A DNA stretch of 64,000 nucleotides from Gigaspora rosea (taxonomy: Eukaryota; Glomeromycota; Glomeromycetes; Diversisporales; Gigasporaceae), in contig QKWP01001914.1 in the NCBI GenBank assembly GCA_003550325.1, positions 21,265-85,264 of the forward strand, written 5' to 3'. This document shows positions 12,147 to 23,240 of this stretch, one piece after another; the first letter of the stretch is position 1, and each line of letters starts with the position of its first letter. Position numbers and translations under genes: made by a program. The notes under the pieces are model-generated. The model saw only the letters and a list, made by a program, of their open reading frames with translations. It had not been told where the DNA came from and did not search any database.

Positions 12147-12914
12147 CAGTCGTCCCTCATTTATATCAACCTATTTGGATCGCTTTTATATTCATGTTGA
12201 TATTGATATTAACGAGGGAACATATTAAAGTTGACATATAAGTTATGAGGGAATTTCAATACCGTAAATTCTCGCGTTATTTTGAATACATGGGCGTTAT
12301 TTCGAGTACGCGCATGGACGCGCATGGGCGTTATTTTGAATATTTAGGTTAATTTTTTGAAACTGGTATAATACATTATATAAAAAAAAAAAAAGATTCC
12401 GCCAAATACCTTGAAACTTATTTAATAGAGTGTTTCAGAATGTTTCTGATTCCGAATTAAAGTAGCGACATATTTATTCGAAATCAGTATGTATAAATCT
12501 TATTAATTTTTATTTGTAACCTTATTTATAATAATAATGAATTCTTTTACGATCGTAAATTTTCTTTCGAAATTCTATATCTAATCATCAAAAAAAAGGT
12601 TGCTTTTTTTATTCCGGATAACTCCCATTTCATTTTCTGATTTCGAGTTTCGAACTAAAGCCATAAATTCTTAAGAATATTGCATTATTAATAGAACGTT
12701 TTGTTTATTACTGGCATAAGGTCAATGAACTATATATATAAATGTATATGGTGGGTGCACGTTATTTCGAGGCGCGCATGAGTGTTATTTCGAAACCACC
12801 TATGCTATTTTTAGGGGCGCGATTTTCGAAATAACGCCCATGCCCGTTATTTCGAGAATTTACGTTATAGCTTAGGTTGATATTAACGGGGTTGATATTA
12901 ATGAGGAACGACTG
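12147..12914. mobile_element. Outer pogo-type MITE containing a second MITE
   Basis: CAGTCGTCCCTCATTTATAT and the inverse of ATATTAATGAGGAACGACTG form the ends, flanked by TA (12145-12146 and 12915-12916). The CAGT start, TA duplication and lack of coding sequence fit a pogo/Tigger-derived MITE. A second element (12262-12865) sits inside it. Confidence 0.75.
12262..12865. mobile_element. Inner MITE nested in the 12.15-12.91 kb element
   Basis: CCGTAAATTCTCG on the left and the inverse of CGAGAATTTACGT on the right are flanked by TA (12260-12261 and 12866-12867). GGGCGTTATTTCGA-type motifs repeat near both ends, and the arms are richer in CpG than the surroundings. A related but end-less fragment lies at about 44950-45150, sharing the GGATTCTTTTACGATCATAA-type core. 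Confidence 0.7.
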
Positions 12915-12916
12915 TA

Positions 12917-13367
12917 TACAAACCTGTATAATTAAAACAATATTATATTTTTATCAAGTTTCATGTTTGAAGTTCAGAAAAATTTTAATATAAAATTTGC
13001 TTTGTTTTTCTCGATCTCATTCAATTATTTTATATATATAATGAATATAAAGTTTAAATCAGTCTTTTAAAAAATTCTTTGAAACATTTGGCCTATTTGT
13101 TCTATTTATTTGCCCTTTATAAAAATACATAGTAAAGGTTTGTATAATTACTTTGATTTTTTGCATCAAAAGAATAAATGTGATGTATTGTTGGTTGTTA
13201 TATAATAAATATTTCAAATCAAATCAATAAACCTAATAAAATATCGTTAAATACATCAAATCAAAAAAAAAAAAAAGACATATTCTCAGACAGATAATTT
13301 GTGATAGTATAGCTATATATATAAAAGATTATTATAATCACAAATGTCGATTAATATCAGAAACAAT
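12917..13367. other. Spacer downstream of the SDR gene
   Basis: AT-rich DNA with a short A run. No gene or clear repeat is seen. Confidence 0.4.
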
Positions 13368-14476
13368 CTATTCGTTCAAATACATTCTCTTCAATTCTTG
13401 TATTCCCTGTTCTCTACTAACATGTCCAACATATCCCAACTCTTTTTTAGCATTATCAGAGTATAACCTAAAATCTTGAAACAAGCATAACAAAGATTCC
13501 CTGTTACAACCATCAAACATCCAGCGTTTACCGTATCCTAGAAAAGGTATCCATTCAATAAAAGTGATAGAACCCCAAATTAACCACTTAGGAGGTCTAA
13601 TCGTAAAAGGTCTCGGAGGGTTGGCATTGGATACTGCCCCAACATAAAATTCCATAAAGTCTTCCACTTTAATTTTTCCTTCTGAATCTTCAATCTCATA
13701 AACTTTATTTTCTTCTACTTGATTAGTCTCGAATTGATGAAAGCAGGAAAGGAAAATAGCTTCGCAAGCATTAGTAACATGTAAAATTGATAATTCCCAA
13801 CATTCAGGAGTAAACAGCCATAACGGATTTTTACTCAAATTCTTTAATTTTGGTAATAATACATTATCATCATTTCCCCATAGCCAACCTAATCTAAGGA
13901 TGATCACATTCGAATAAGTTGACTTTAAAACTAAATTTTCAGCAAGGCATTTAGATTTTGAATATGGTGCCCAGTCAGGCAATGCATCTTTTGAATAGTG
14001 ATTACTTAAAAGTGCAGTAAATGAAGAAATGTAAATAAAACGTGGCTTTTTTGGTAAAGTGGAAATGATGGAGAGGAGTTGCGAAGTCCCTTGTATATTG
14101 ACTTTTTCGAATTCGGTAAAATAACCCCATGGTTGAACCTACCAATTTAATAAAATCGAAATAAATCGAACCATTTTTTATAAAAAAGAAAATCACGAAA
14201 GTTTACTTTTAAAATAAAATTAACCACTGCAGCCATATGAACGACGACGTCAGCTTCATTCAATCCTTCTCTTACGGCAGCTTCGTCATTAATACTTCCA
14301 CGAATTATTCTAACTCGTTTTCTACCATCTTCGACATCATTACAAGCATTTAATATATATTCATCAGAAATGCTTGAGCGTGCTAAAGCATTAATTGTAA
14401 TTTGTTTATCTCGAGAGAGGTATTTTATAAAATTACGACCTAGAAAACCCGAGCCACCGGTCAAAAATAATTTCAT
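13368..14476 (-). CDS. Extended short-chain dehydrogenase (NAD-dependent epimerase/3-beta-HSD type)
   Basis: Two exons, 14476-14207 and 14138-13368, joined across a 68-bp GT-AG intron in phase 0, give 346 residues. The N-terminus has the Rossmann NAD(P) motif TGGSGFLG (residues 6-13). HMAAVV follows near 82, then ISSF (127-130) and the catalytic YSKSK (Y149, K153), so the S-Y-K triad of the extended SDR family is complete. The C-terminal part (PRPFTIRPPKWLIWGSITFIEWIPFLG) is hydrophobic and could contact a membrane or a lipid substrate, as in sterol or flavonoid-type reductases. The exact substrate cannot be named. The gene is intact apart from the inferred intron and stands alone among repeats. 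Confidence 0.85.
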
Positions 14477-16494
14477 AATTTACTATACAAGATAAAAAAA
14501 AAAAGTGAATAAAAAACGGGGATATTTTAAATAATTTATTATACTATTTTTAAAACAATGATTTGCATTCATAAAAACCCACGCACAATATGAACATACA
14601 AATATAGGTGACAAAGTACATACTCGTAGAGCGCTGCGTACAGTACCATGCGTGACAAATTATTTAGATCAATTATAGATCAATTTTTTAAAATATTATT
14701 TATACGACTACGTGATATTAAATACATGTGATTTTTAATTTTTCACAAAAATCGTGTCACACGGGGTACTGTAGCAGCGCTCTACGATAGAAAAACTTGA
14801 CATGAATTACACCATCTACAATCATGCATATGATCATGAAAAATTTCATTATTTTTCATGTGTTATGACGTAATCATGTTTATTATTAAAACTCAGCGAG
14901 CAGAACGGCACGTGATAATTTGCCAAATTACCGTTATTCACCAATTTTTGCCCAATAATGTATACTTATTAACGTTAGGCATTTATTATAGCTAGGTTAA
15001 TTCTCATGTTATAAAAGCGTGCGTTTGTTTTTGTTTAATAAAGTAATATTTTTAATGCTAATGTTTCTGATCAAAATGTAACTTTTGTAGCACCCTTAAT
15101 AAATAAACCCTTTCGCTCCGGACAAAAATAACGTAACGTAAATTTATGTGATTTTTATTTTGAGAATGAATTCAATGAGCTTACATTTCATTCAATCGAG
15201 GACGAGGGCATACACCTATATACTGTACATTTTAGATTTCGCTATATTTTTAATGTTACGTTATTTTTTTTTTAGAGTCAACGCGGAGATAACATTTACA
15301 CTGTAGATTCTGCGAATACGCGTTTACATGATTTCACATACATTTACGCCACTAAGAATACATGATAGCCTAATGCTACTAATAAGACAAGTTACATCAA
15401 CCTTCGAAATTCAAACCCAATATTCAGATTGCAAATACAATACAAGCCAAGTTTTTTTTGCTTTTTTTTTTACCGGTTATTCTTTTTTACATACTTGTAA
15501 TTCTTGATCTGCATTTTCAAGTATATAGCCATAAGAATATCCTTTTTTACCTTTCATTAATTTTCCTTTTACTCGTTATATGGAAATTACTTGTGCTGAA
15601 ATTTGTGTTCTATTACAAGATCGTAAAATATTTATCGATAAAATAGTCTTTTTTTTCCTAAGAGTGCAAATAAAGTTTCTAGAGTAATTGTTTATGGGCA
15701 TCTTTATGAATATTTCAATATTAAAATTGTTATTGGTCAATATTCATTCACTACAGCCTATATCATAAGGACCATAAATGAATAGTTTGATTATCTTTAT
15801 TCGAGAACCATTTGAAATTTTCAGATCAAAAACTATTGCTACTCTTTATTATTATTATTTTATTATCAATAATAAAGAATTTTATATTGATCTAATATCG
15901 ATGATTATTCTAAGTTCAGAGTTTGTCCTAGATTGTCTATAGTATGTGCCTAATACTAATACTACTAAAGGTACTGTACGTAAGAATAAATGGATATGGC
16001 AGTAAAAATATGGAACAACTTAAAAGACATGTGAGAGACATGGCTCGGTGACATAACCTCCGGGATTACAGAATTATACAATAGCTGTTAGATGAAACAA
16101 TTTCTCATAAGATAATGAAAAACGAAACTAATTTCTTGAAAGGCAAAACACGAAAATTTCTGACGAAATCTTTGCGAAAGTCGAAGCTTTCTGGATTTTG
16201 TATTTCAGTAATTAGTCTGTCAAAATCAATTTTTCTTAGTGGCAAAATTAACTTAATAGTTGCCTAAAATGTAATATTACGCTCAAAAGCTTTTTTTTTC
16301 CAATCTATGCATTCAAGCTCTAGGTTTTTGTTGTACACAGATTTTACAACTAACTAGGGTTCCTCGACCTAGTCCATGATGGTAATATTCCTAACTGAGG
16401 GGATTATCAGGGTATAATAGATTAAAAGTGATACCATGCTTCATTCTACAGGATTACGGATTAACTTTGGGTAACGAACAGAATCAATATTATG
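14477..16494. other. Intergenic spacer with one MITE
   Basis: Apart from the MITE at 14624-14786 I see only AT-rich sequence, short homopolymer runs and small open frames without similarity to any family I know. The SDR promoter should lie at its left edge. Confidence 0.4.
14624..14786. mobile_element. 163-bp MITE with CGTAGAGCGCTGC ends
   Basis: CGTAGAGCGCTGCGTACAGT on the left and the inverse of GTACTGTAGCAGCGCTCTAC on the right make terminal repeats that match over about 30 bp with one indel (continuing through GTGTGACA). No coding sequence and no clear target duplication. Confidence 0.65.
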
Positions 16495-16834
16495 GCCAGA
16501 ATTATAATTTTTTTTTTTTTTTTTTTTTTTTTTAAACGTTAAGGTACAGGGTACGAATTTATACATTTTTTAAGGAGAGAGGGGTTAGAGCTAATTTACT
16601 CTCGACCTAATCTTTGCTAGATTGGTCGAAAACCTTTAGTCTATGAATCGGGGTATAGTATAGGGATGATTAAGGGTTATAATTCTATTTAACCAGGATA
16701 CTGTTTTCTTTTCTTTTATACTATTGTCGGGATTCTAGTACAGCTTCCTGTGTTTGCATTCGGCTTCTTTTCCATATTTCTTCGTAAACCTTTTTTACCG
16801 TCTTGTGGTAGATAATAGCGCCAGAATTATAATT
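16495..16834 (-). mobile_element. 5'-truncated non-LTR retrotransposon with 15-bp target duplication
   Basis: The 15-bp sequence GCCAGAATTATAATT occurs at 16495-16509 and 16820-16834. Between the copies (16510-16819) lies a 310-bp insert that begins with a long T run, the poly(A) tail of a minus-strand copy. Variable-length duplication plus poly(A) is the mark of target-primed reverse transcription. The insert is too short to carry enzymes and is either a LINE 3' end or a SINE. Confidence 0.85.
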
Positions 16835-16859
16835 ATAACTTTACACAAATTAAATTAAG

Positions 16860-17363
16860 TCAGGTCAACCCAAATTCTCAATGCCCATTCAATATCGACG
16901 ACCGCTTGTTTGCTGGGCATTTCTTTAGGTAAATTTCCATATAAGAAATGGCTTCTGTCTTTGCCCTTTCTTTGCCTTGGATTGCACAACAACTGCCGTG
17001 GAGATCACCTCTATATCCACTAAAAAGATATTAAGTTAATAATTAATGATTAATAAATTACAATATTAGTTTATCATAAATCTTACATTTTTGCTTTTTG
17101 TGTTTTCGTGACCTCTTCTTTGCCATTTTACTACTTTCTGCTTTTGAAAGTTGCTTTTTTTGGTTATTTAAAATTGTATTCTGTCAATTCAGATTCCGAA
17201 GGTTCCGAAGTCTAAATTGATTATAAATAAATGAATTACAGAATATATAGCATAATAGAAATGATGAAACAATAACGTACCTTGATAACTTGATCGATTT
17301 TCGAAATTTTCAACGTAAAATTAGGTAAAATTTCATCTCCACTAATATCATTCTATCCATGTT
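16860..17363 (-). other. Possible exon remnants downstream of the Uma2-like fragment
   Basis: On the minus strand, a lysine/arginine-rich start (MAKKRSRKHKKQK, ending near 17090) is followed by a possible donor and by a stretch at 17020-16870 that reads as protein-like in two frames. I recognise no family. It could be the tail of the neighbouring broken gene or an unrelated fragment. Confidence 0.25.
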
Positions 17364-18041
17364 CTATTCCTTCCATTCCCTTCTTGTATAATAGATTCGT
17401 TCATTTATGGGATCTATCAGCCATCCAAGTTGGACAGCTGATCCTTTCGCGAAGTAGTCAGTTTTGAATCTGGAATCTAACTTCTCATGTAGTGTAGAAC
17501 CTTTTCCAACACCATATTGTGAGTGAATAAAGTTGTCGATTTCTCTCACAATAAAAAATTTTATAGCACTAGGCTTGAAATTTACCTGGTTCCAGAATTC
17601 CCAAAAATGTGCGCTAAATTCATAATAATATTTTCGACCATAATGTCGGTAGACAATCAATTAATGATAAGTTACGCACAAGGTTGTAGGAATGGAATTC
17701 ACAAAGAATATGATGGATTCTCCAACATGCTGTCCACTTCATTAGAATACCACGTTTATACGGATGAAAGTGTAGACAATCGATGAGCAATATTTTTTTT
17801 ATAATATGTGTTCCACCTTTTATCCGTCATACTATCATAAAATTCAGTATGATTTTCTGCAAGAAAATCTTCCGCCGCTTCCCGTAATTCATCTTCCGAA
17901 GGATATATTGAACATTCGAACAACTTCTTTGCAATCGCGATTAATGAATTAAATTTCGAGAAAGAACCACAATTTTTTCTTGTGTCAGTTGTTGGGATTC
18001 AACGAGTTGCTTTAGACGCCTGAACCTTAATGTTTCGGACA
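17364..18041 (-). pseudogene. Broken Uma2-like (restriction-endonuclease-fold) gene
   Basis: The minus strand from the ATG at 18041 reads MSETLRFRRLKQLVESQQL, then shifts frame, gives an acidic helical stretch (SEDELREAAEDFLAEN) and stops. A later frame (17660-17364) contains LHEKLDSRF followed by AVQLGWLIDPINERIYYTRR. The last part matches the conserved core of Uma2/DUF820 proteins (LxEKM...GAxLGWLIDP...VYIYR), a PD-(D/E)XK nuclease-fold family common in cyanobacteria and other bacteria. Multiple frame breaks and stops make this a pseudogene. The assignment rests on one motif. Confidence 0.5.
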
Positions 18042-18187
18042 TTTTGTGACTTTAAAAAAAAGGTTATCGCTATTCGTTCGTTATCTGGGGAAGAATTACG
18101 CGATATTTATTTATCATTATCATTATTTGCCCCTTAACACAAACTATATGTAGGGGTCACTATAGTGCTACAAATCGAAAGTTGAAA
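18042..18187. other. Short spacer
   Basis: AT-rich sequence between the broken Uma2-like gene and the ATCGATTA repeat. Nothing else is seen. Confidence 0.4.
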
Positions 18188-18427
18188 CAATCGATTAGTT
18201 GATTAGTTGACAACTAATCGATTGAACTTTTTGGATACCAACTAATCGATTAATCGATTAGTTGCAACTAATCGATTAAAGAATTAATTATTAATCGATT
18301 TAAAAATTAATAAATTAATTAGTGAATTAGTTGCAATTAATCGATTAATCAATTAATCGATTAGTTGCAACTTAGCAATTAATCGATTAATCGATTAATC
18401 ACAACTAATTGAGCAACTAATCGATTG
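18188..18427. repeat. ATCGATTA/GTTGCAAC palindromic simple repeat
   Basis: About 240 bp built from ACTAATCGATTAATCGATTA and GTTGCAAC in both orientations, so most of it is its own reverse complement. Small indels break it into irregular units. Confidence 0.8.
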
Positions 18428-18462
18428 AAAAAATTTTAACAATTTGTAACACTAGTCCACTA

Positions 18463-18612
18463 AAGGCCTGAGATATTTTCATCTTGTTCATTATTAAAAG
18501 ATGAGCCAGGAATATTTTCATATTGTTCAGTATTAAAAGAAGTACCAGGAATATTTTTTCATTTGTTCAGTATTAGAGGAAGAACCAGAGATATTTTCAT
18601 CCTGAATAGAAT
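18463..18612 (-). repeat. Three imperfect 45-bp tandem repeats, coding-like on the minus strand
   Basis: The unit recurs about three and a half times. On the minus strand it reads as a peptide repeat of the type ENIPGSSFNTEQ, ending DENISGL and a stop at about 18463. One unit has a single-base shift in an A run. The peptide periodicity implies it was once translated. No family is recognised. Confidence 0.5.
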
Positions 18613-19128
18613 TCACGAGAGAAAGTTAAGCAATTAGTTACGAAGTTCATATTATTTTTAATAAGATATAGTAATTAGAAATAATCATTAACCCTACCCT
18701 GATTTGTGCATAATTTTAGAGGACAATGGCAATGACCACATGATTAGGAGGCTTCTAGCAATTATGAAGGAAAAAAACTGCTAGGTTATAAATGTACTCT
18801 AATGTTTGTTGTTACTCGTTATATATTCAGCATAGCTGTTCACGTTAATCATAATAAACTTAATTGGTTTATCATTACACGTTAGTGTTTTGCACTTAGG
18901 GTCCTGGGATCAAGTCCTTAAATCGCATAAACATGTGATCTTTTTAAGAACAGACTTAACATCGCTGCTAACGTTACTTGATAAAATAATTGAGTCTAAA
19001 TCACATTGTTTATCATTATTTATTAAGAACGAACAATAAAAAAAAATATCAAAATTTTGATTGTAGCAAATGCCATACTGAACAAAACTACGAAAAATTT
19101 TTTAATAATCTCATATCGTTAGAAAATT
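18613..19128. other. Spacer left of the LINE
   Basis: No gene. The stretch around 18970-19020 (TTGATAAAATAATTGAGTCT and on) recurs inverted near 31455-31495, so it is part of a dispersed repeat. Confidence 0.4.
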
Positions 19129-22100
19129 TTACGCTAGTTTCGGGACTAAGCACCCATTATTCATATAAATTAACTGACTTATTGATATTTTCTTGTGACG
19201 TATTGACCACATGAACTGTCTTACTATTGATTTTGCTTTCTTTTCCAACTGCCCTTCATTGGTACCACTACTTAGCCAAACCCCAAGCCAACGAACCAAA
19301 GATTTCTTATTCTCTGCTTGCACACGCTCCTTGTCTATTGTAATATACCTTTCATCTTTCTGGATACTAGTATTTACAACAAGTAACTTGGACTTCTTGC
19401 TGTTAATATGAATATCATTAAACTTAAAGAATCTTTGGGAGATTTGGATTAACTTTTCCATCTGACTTTTACTCCCAGCTATCCATGTGGTATCATCAGC
19501 AAAAGCTACCGCAACCTGTCGCAATTTATTTGCTTTTACTGAGTTTGTTCTAATATCTAAAAGCTCCTCATATCTAACTTTGTAACCAAGTTCAGTATCG
19601 TCTTGTATCCGTCAGAGTAGTGGATCATAAAAAATTCTCCATATCAATGGAGAGATTGTCTTGCCTTGTTCAATCCCATCACCTGCTTTGAAATTTTTTG
19701 TTCCCAAAATTCTGTTAGCACTCTAACTTTCCTTCCTTTAAACAGATCTACCATGAAACTAGTTACTTGTTCTGGCAGTTTTATTCTCTGAAGTGCAAAC
19801 TTTAACGTCTTAATTGATACTGAATCATATGCCTTTTTCATATCCTGTAGTACTACCCATAGCTCCTTCCTATTTTCTTTTGCTTTCTCCAAAATCATTT
19901 CTACCAAATAGATTGCTTCTGCTATCGAGCATCCAGGTAAGCCAGCAAAATTTGGTCCTTTTAGTATCTCTTTCTCAACTATTATTTTCAACAATCTTTT
20001 AGTTACGATTTTTGTTAAACATTTCCTGAATGTCTTTAGAAGTGCAATAGGACATATATTGCTTAGTTGAAAGCCCCAATCTTTACTTTTTGGGTTCAGA
20101 TAAATTTGCACAATCTTCCATTTGTTTGGTATACAGCTATTTTTCATGCACAAGCTCGCGAATTTCTTAAACTTCTCTTGTGTTTCTTTGCTAACATTTT
20201 GATTAAAACATATCTTATTCCCAAAATTCCTGAAGCTGTATTACTTTTCATCTCTCCAACTGTACTCGACCACTCTTCTAATGAAATCTCTTCATCAAGA
20301 TCCTTATACCATTCAACTTTTACCTCCTTCAATGGCCTATAAAATTCTTTCAAAATCTCCTCATCTAGCACAACTTCTCTTTATCTAAACTGCTTACAAA
20401 AATGCACTCTTGTTTTTTCCAATACCAACTATGGCACATTTATTAAATTCCAACTGTTTCCTTTCTGCTTGAGCACTCTGTCAATTCTGATCTTGTTGGT
20501 TGGTTTGTCAAGCAAACTCGTAAGCATCTTTTTAATTTCGCTATTGATCCTTTCACACCTTTTATCCACTGCATATCTTATTTCTTTTTTCATTTGTTTC
20601 TCATAATCAATTTTCTTTTGTGCTCTTAACACTTTCCACTATAACTTTGCATATTGTATCCAAATCATAAGCTCTCTCTTGTTGTCTGATTGTACTACTA
20701 GGACTTTGCAATTACCCTTTTTATTAATTGCTACGATTTCTCTATTCAACTCCTCTATACTTTGTAACAAAACTTTTCTTGCCACTATCATCCTAACTTT
20801 ACTTATCATTTTATTCAACTGTAAATGTGTACTTGTTCTGTGCAGTTCCGTCTTCTGGACTCTTTACTTTTTGCTACTTTTCTCTTTATCTATCTTCTTC
20901 TTGGGTAAATTTTTGTTTGTAGTGTACTTGATACCATTATAAATAATATCTCATATGATATTGATATTGTCTTTCGATTCATTTTCAAAACATCTACTTA
21001 AGCCCTTATTTTGCTTTAAGAAAACCTCAAGGTCATTTTGATAATTCTCCCAATTTTCCTTTGTTGCTTTATCATACAAATAGACCACTCTTTCAGAACT
21101 CTTTTTTTTTTACCTCTGCTATATTACACACCTTTACTTATCATTTACATGAAATTGCTGCTTTTACTATTTCATGATCACTTGCTGTGTTTATTTCAGC
21201 TTCTTCTATCTTTGCCTTATATAACCCAAGACTCAAGTCTTCCGATATCCAGATCTGATCAATTCTGGTTTTTGTATCCTGTCCCAACCAAGTAAACTTT
21301 TTAAGACCAGGGTTTAACACTCTAAATGTATCAATTATAGCTGCAAACATTTGAAAGGTCTGAGGTAGTGACGTCACTACATCACTCTTATGTCATATAA
21401 AATTGAGGTAGTGACGTCAATACGTCACTCTACACCCCCTGCCTTTTGTTAATTGATGTTCTAATGTCTGCGGCTCTAGTATCAATAAATCCTTGATTCT
21501 TAAACCACTTATGTAAAGGTAAAACTTTTGTTGATGCTACAATACTTGGTCCTTTTCTAACAAGCTCTCTATTAACTATATGATTGAAATCACCCATTAC
21601 TATAAAATGTGCATTAACAGAGCGCTCAAAAAACTTTGTAGCCATTTTTTGCTGAATTTTCTTTGTAACTTCCTTATCATTAGAAGGTATGTAAACTATT
21701 ATTATGACCAATTTGAACTGTCTAAAATAAAATCCTATCATATACTCCTCAAATCGTTCAACCTTTTCTAAATGTTTTCCCCATCTCTTGCTAACCAATA
21801 TACCAATACCTGAACTCTTCCTTTTTTTGATCTCATCTTTTGTCCAAAAACCCTTCCTTCTAATAAGTACTTCAAATTTTTTTCATTTGCATTTGACTCT
21901 ACTATCCCTAAAACTTCATGTTTTTTTCACACGCCCAATATACTAATACCTCTAATTTGCTTCTGTTATTATTTATTCCATTAATGCTATGGCATGCTAC
22001 TTTAATTTCAACTTCTTGTTTCTGCATAGAGGTCTAACTTGGTCAAAAAATAAGTATTCGAATATTCATTTGTTCAATATTTTATTATTCAAATATTTAT

Positions 22101-23240
22101 TCAAAAATTTTAAACGATATTCGAATATTCACTGAATATTCATTGAATATTAAATATATTTCAATTTTAAAAAATTATATAACTATCTCACTTAAATTAG
22201 CCAATAAAATTGCAAACAAATTATTAAAAAATAAAATAAAATTATAAAATTATATAAATATATATATATATATATTCAATGAATATTCAATGAATATATT
22301 CAGTAAAATTTTAAATATTTGAATATTCATTTAGTGAAAAATTATATATTCGAATATTGAATATTCAGTGAATATTCAGTGAATATTGTTCATCGAGTTA
22401 GACCTCTATTTCTGCGCAATAAGATTTATTTGTTCGCGCTATTTTGTATAGTAGGCTCTGTTTGCCTACTATTTTTTTTTAATCAACTAGTGCGGCTATT
22501 AGGAGCGATTTGGCCTTATCAGGCCTTTAATTAATCTTTCTAACTCATTGAACTTTACTCGAATTTCTTTATTAACTAAATTATTACTATGCCCTTCGTT
22601 GTCATAACAAACTTTATTAAACAAAGCATTTTGCTTGACCAAAGAATCTTCTCTACTCTTTTGTATTCTTTTTCTAGATTCTATCTATTTCCTTTTCTCG
22701 CTACTTGCTTGATTCTTCCACAAACTTTACCTTTTTCCAGACCTATTACTACTATTTTCTTCCATATATTTTCTTTTTCCTTTATTTCTTGCTATCTATT
22801 GAACACACTCTTTGTTTTATTAAACTTCATTTCTTCTTTCTTATTCGAAATTAACTATTCAAGCTTGGTATTATAATAGTACACTTCCAATATTCTTGCT
22901 TTTCTTAACTTTTCCTTAGACTCAAAATATACTAATACTACTTTTCTTTGATTACCATTACTATTGTTTGTAATATAAACTGATTTCACTTTAACTCTGC
23001 TAAGTTGTCTTAGCAGTAAAGCATCATTGCATACTTTGGTACATTTGTTACTTTTGTTTCATACTGATTTCTCTTGACCAGAACTTTCTTGTCAAAAGCT
23101 TCAGGAGACATTCTCAACAACCTTCCATTTGCCATTGGAACAGTATTGGGACTGCCCACAAAGTTTGAATCTGGTTTGAAGCTGGACCGGACCAGACTGG
23201 TCTGAATCCAAACCGGACCTAGGAACACTACCTGCACCTA
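19129..23240 (-). mobile_element. Decayed LINE (APE-type endonuclease plus reverse transcriptase)
   Basis: Read on the minus strand, fragments in several frames follow LINE order. An ORF1-like part lies at about 23237-22560 (GRLLRMSPEAFDKKV, NELERLIKGLIRPN). An APE-type endonuclease lies at about 22010-21140 with GDFNHIVN, then TRIDQIWIS and TASDHEIVK. A reverse transcriptase lies at about 20371-19129, including LQDMKKAYDSVS and the catalytic FADDT (the YxDD variant usual in LINEs). Stops and frame shifts occur throughout, so it cannot make enzyme. A piece is missing or replaced near 21370-21440, where a GTGACGTCA-containing 30-bp motif is repeated. No 3' poly(A) is seen and the 3' end is lost. 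A hAT-like MITE cuts it at 22027-22408. Confidence 0.85.
22019..22416. mobile_element. 382-bp hAT-like MITE inside the LINE, 8-bp target duplication
   Basis: The insert (22027-22408) starts TAGAGGTCTAACTTGG and ends with the inverse TCGAGTTAGACCTCTA. TTTCTGCA (22019-22026) and TTTCTGCG (22409-22416) flank it, an 8-bp target duplication with one mismatch, as expected for hAT elements. The interior is full of GAATATTCA motifs. Related ends (TAGAGGTCTTACCCG) occur at 41688-41952. Confidence 0.75.
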
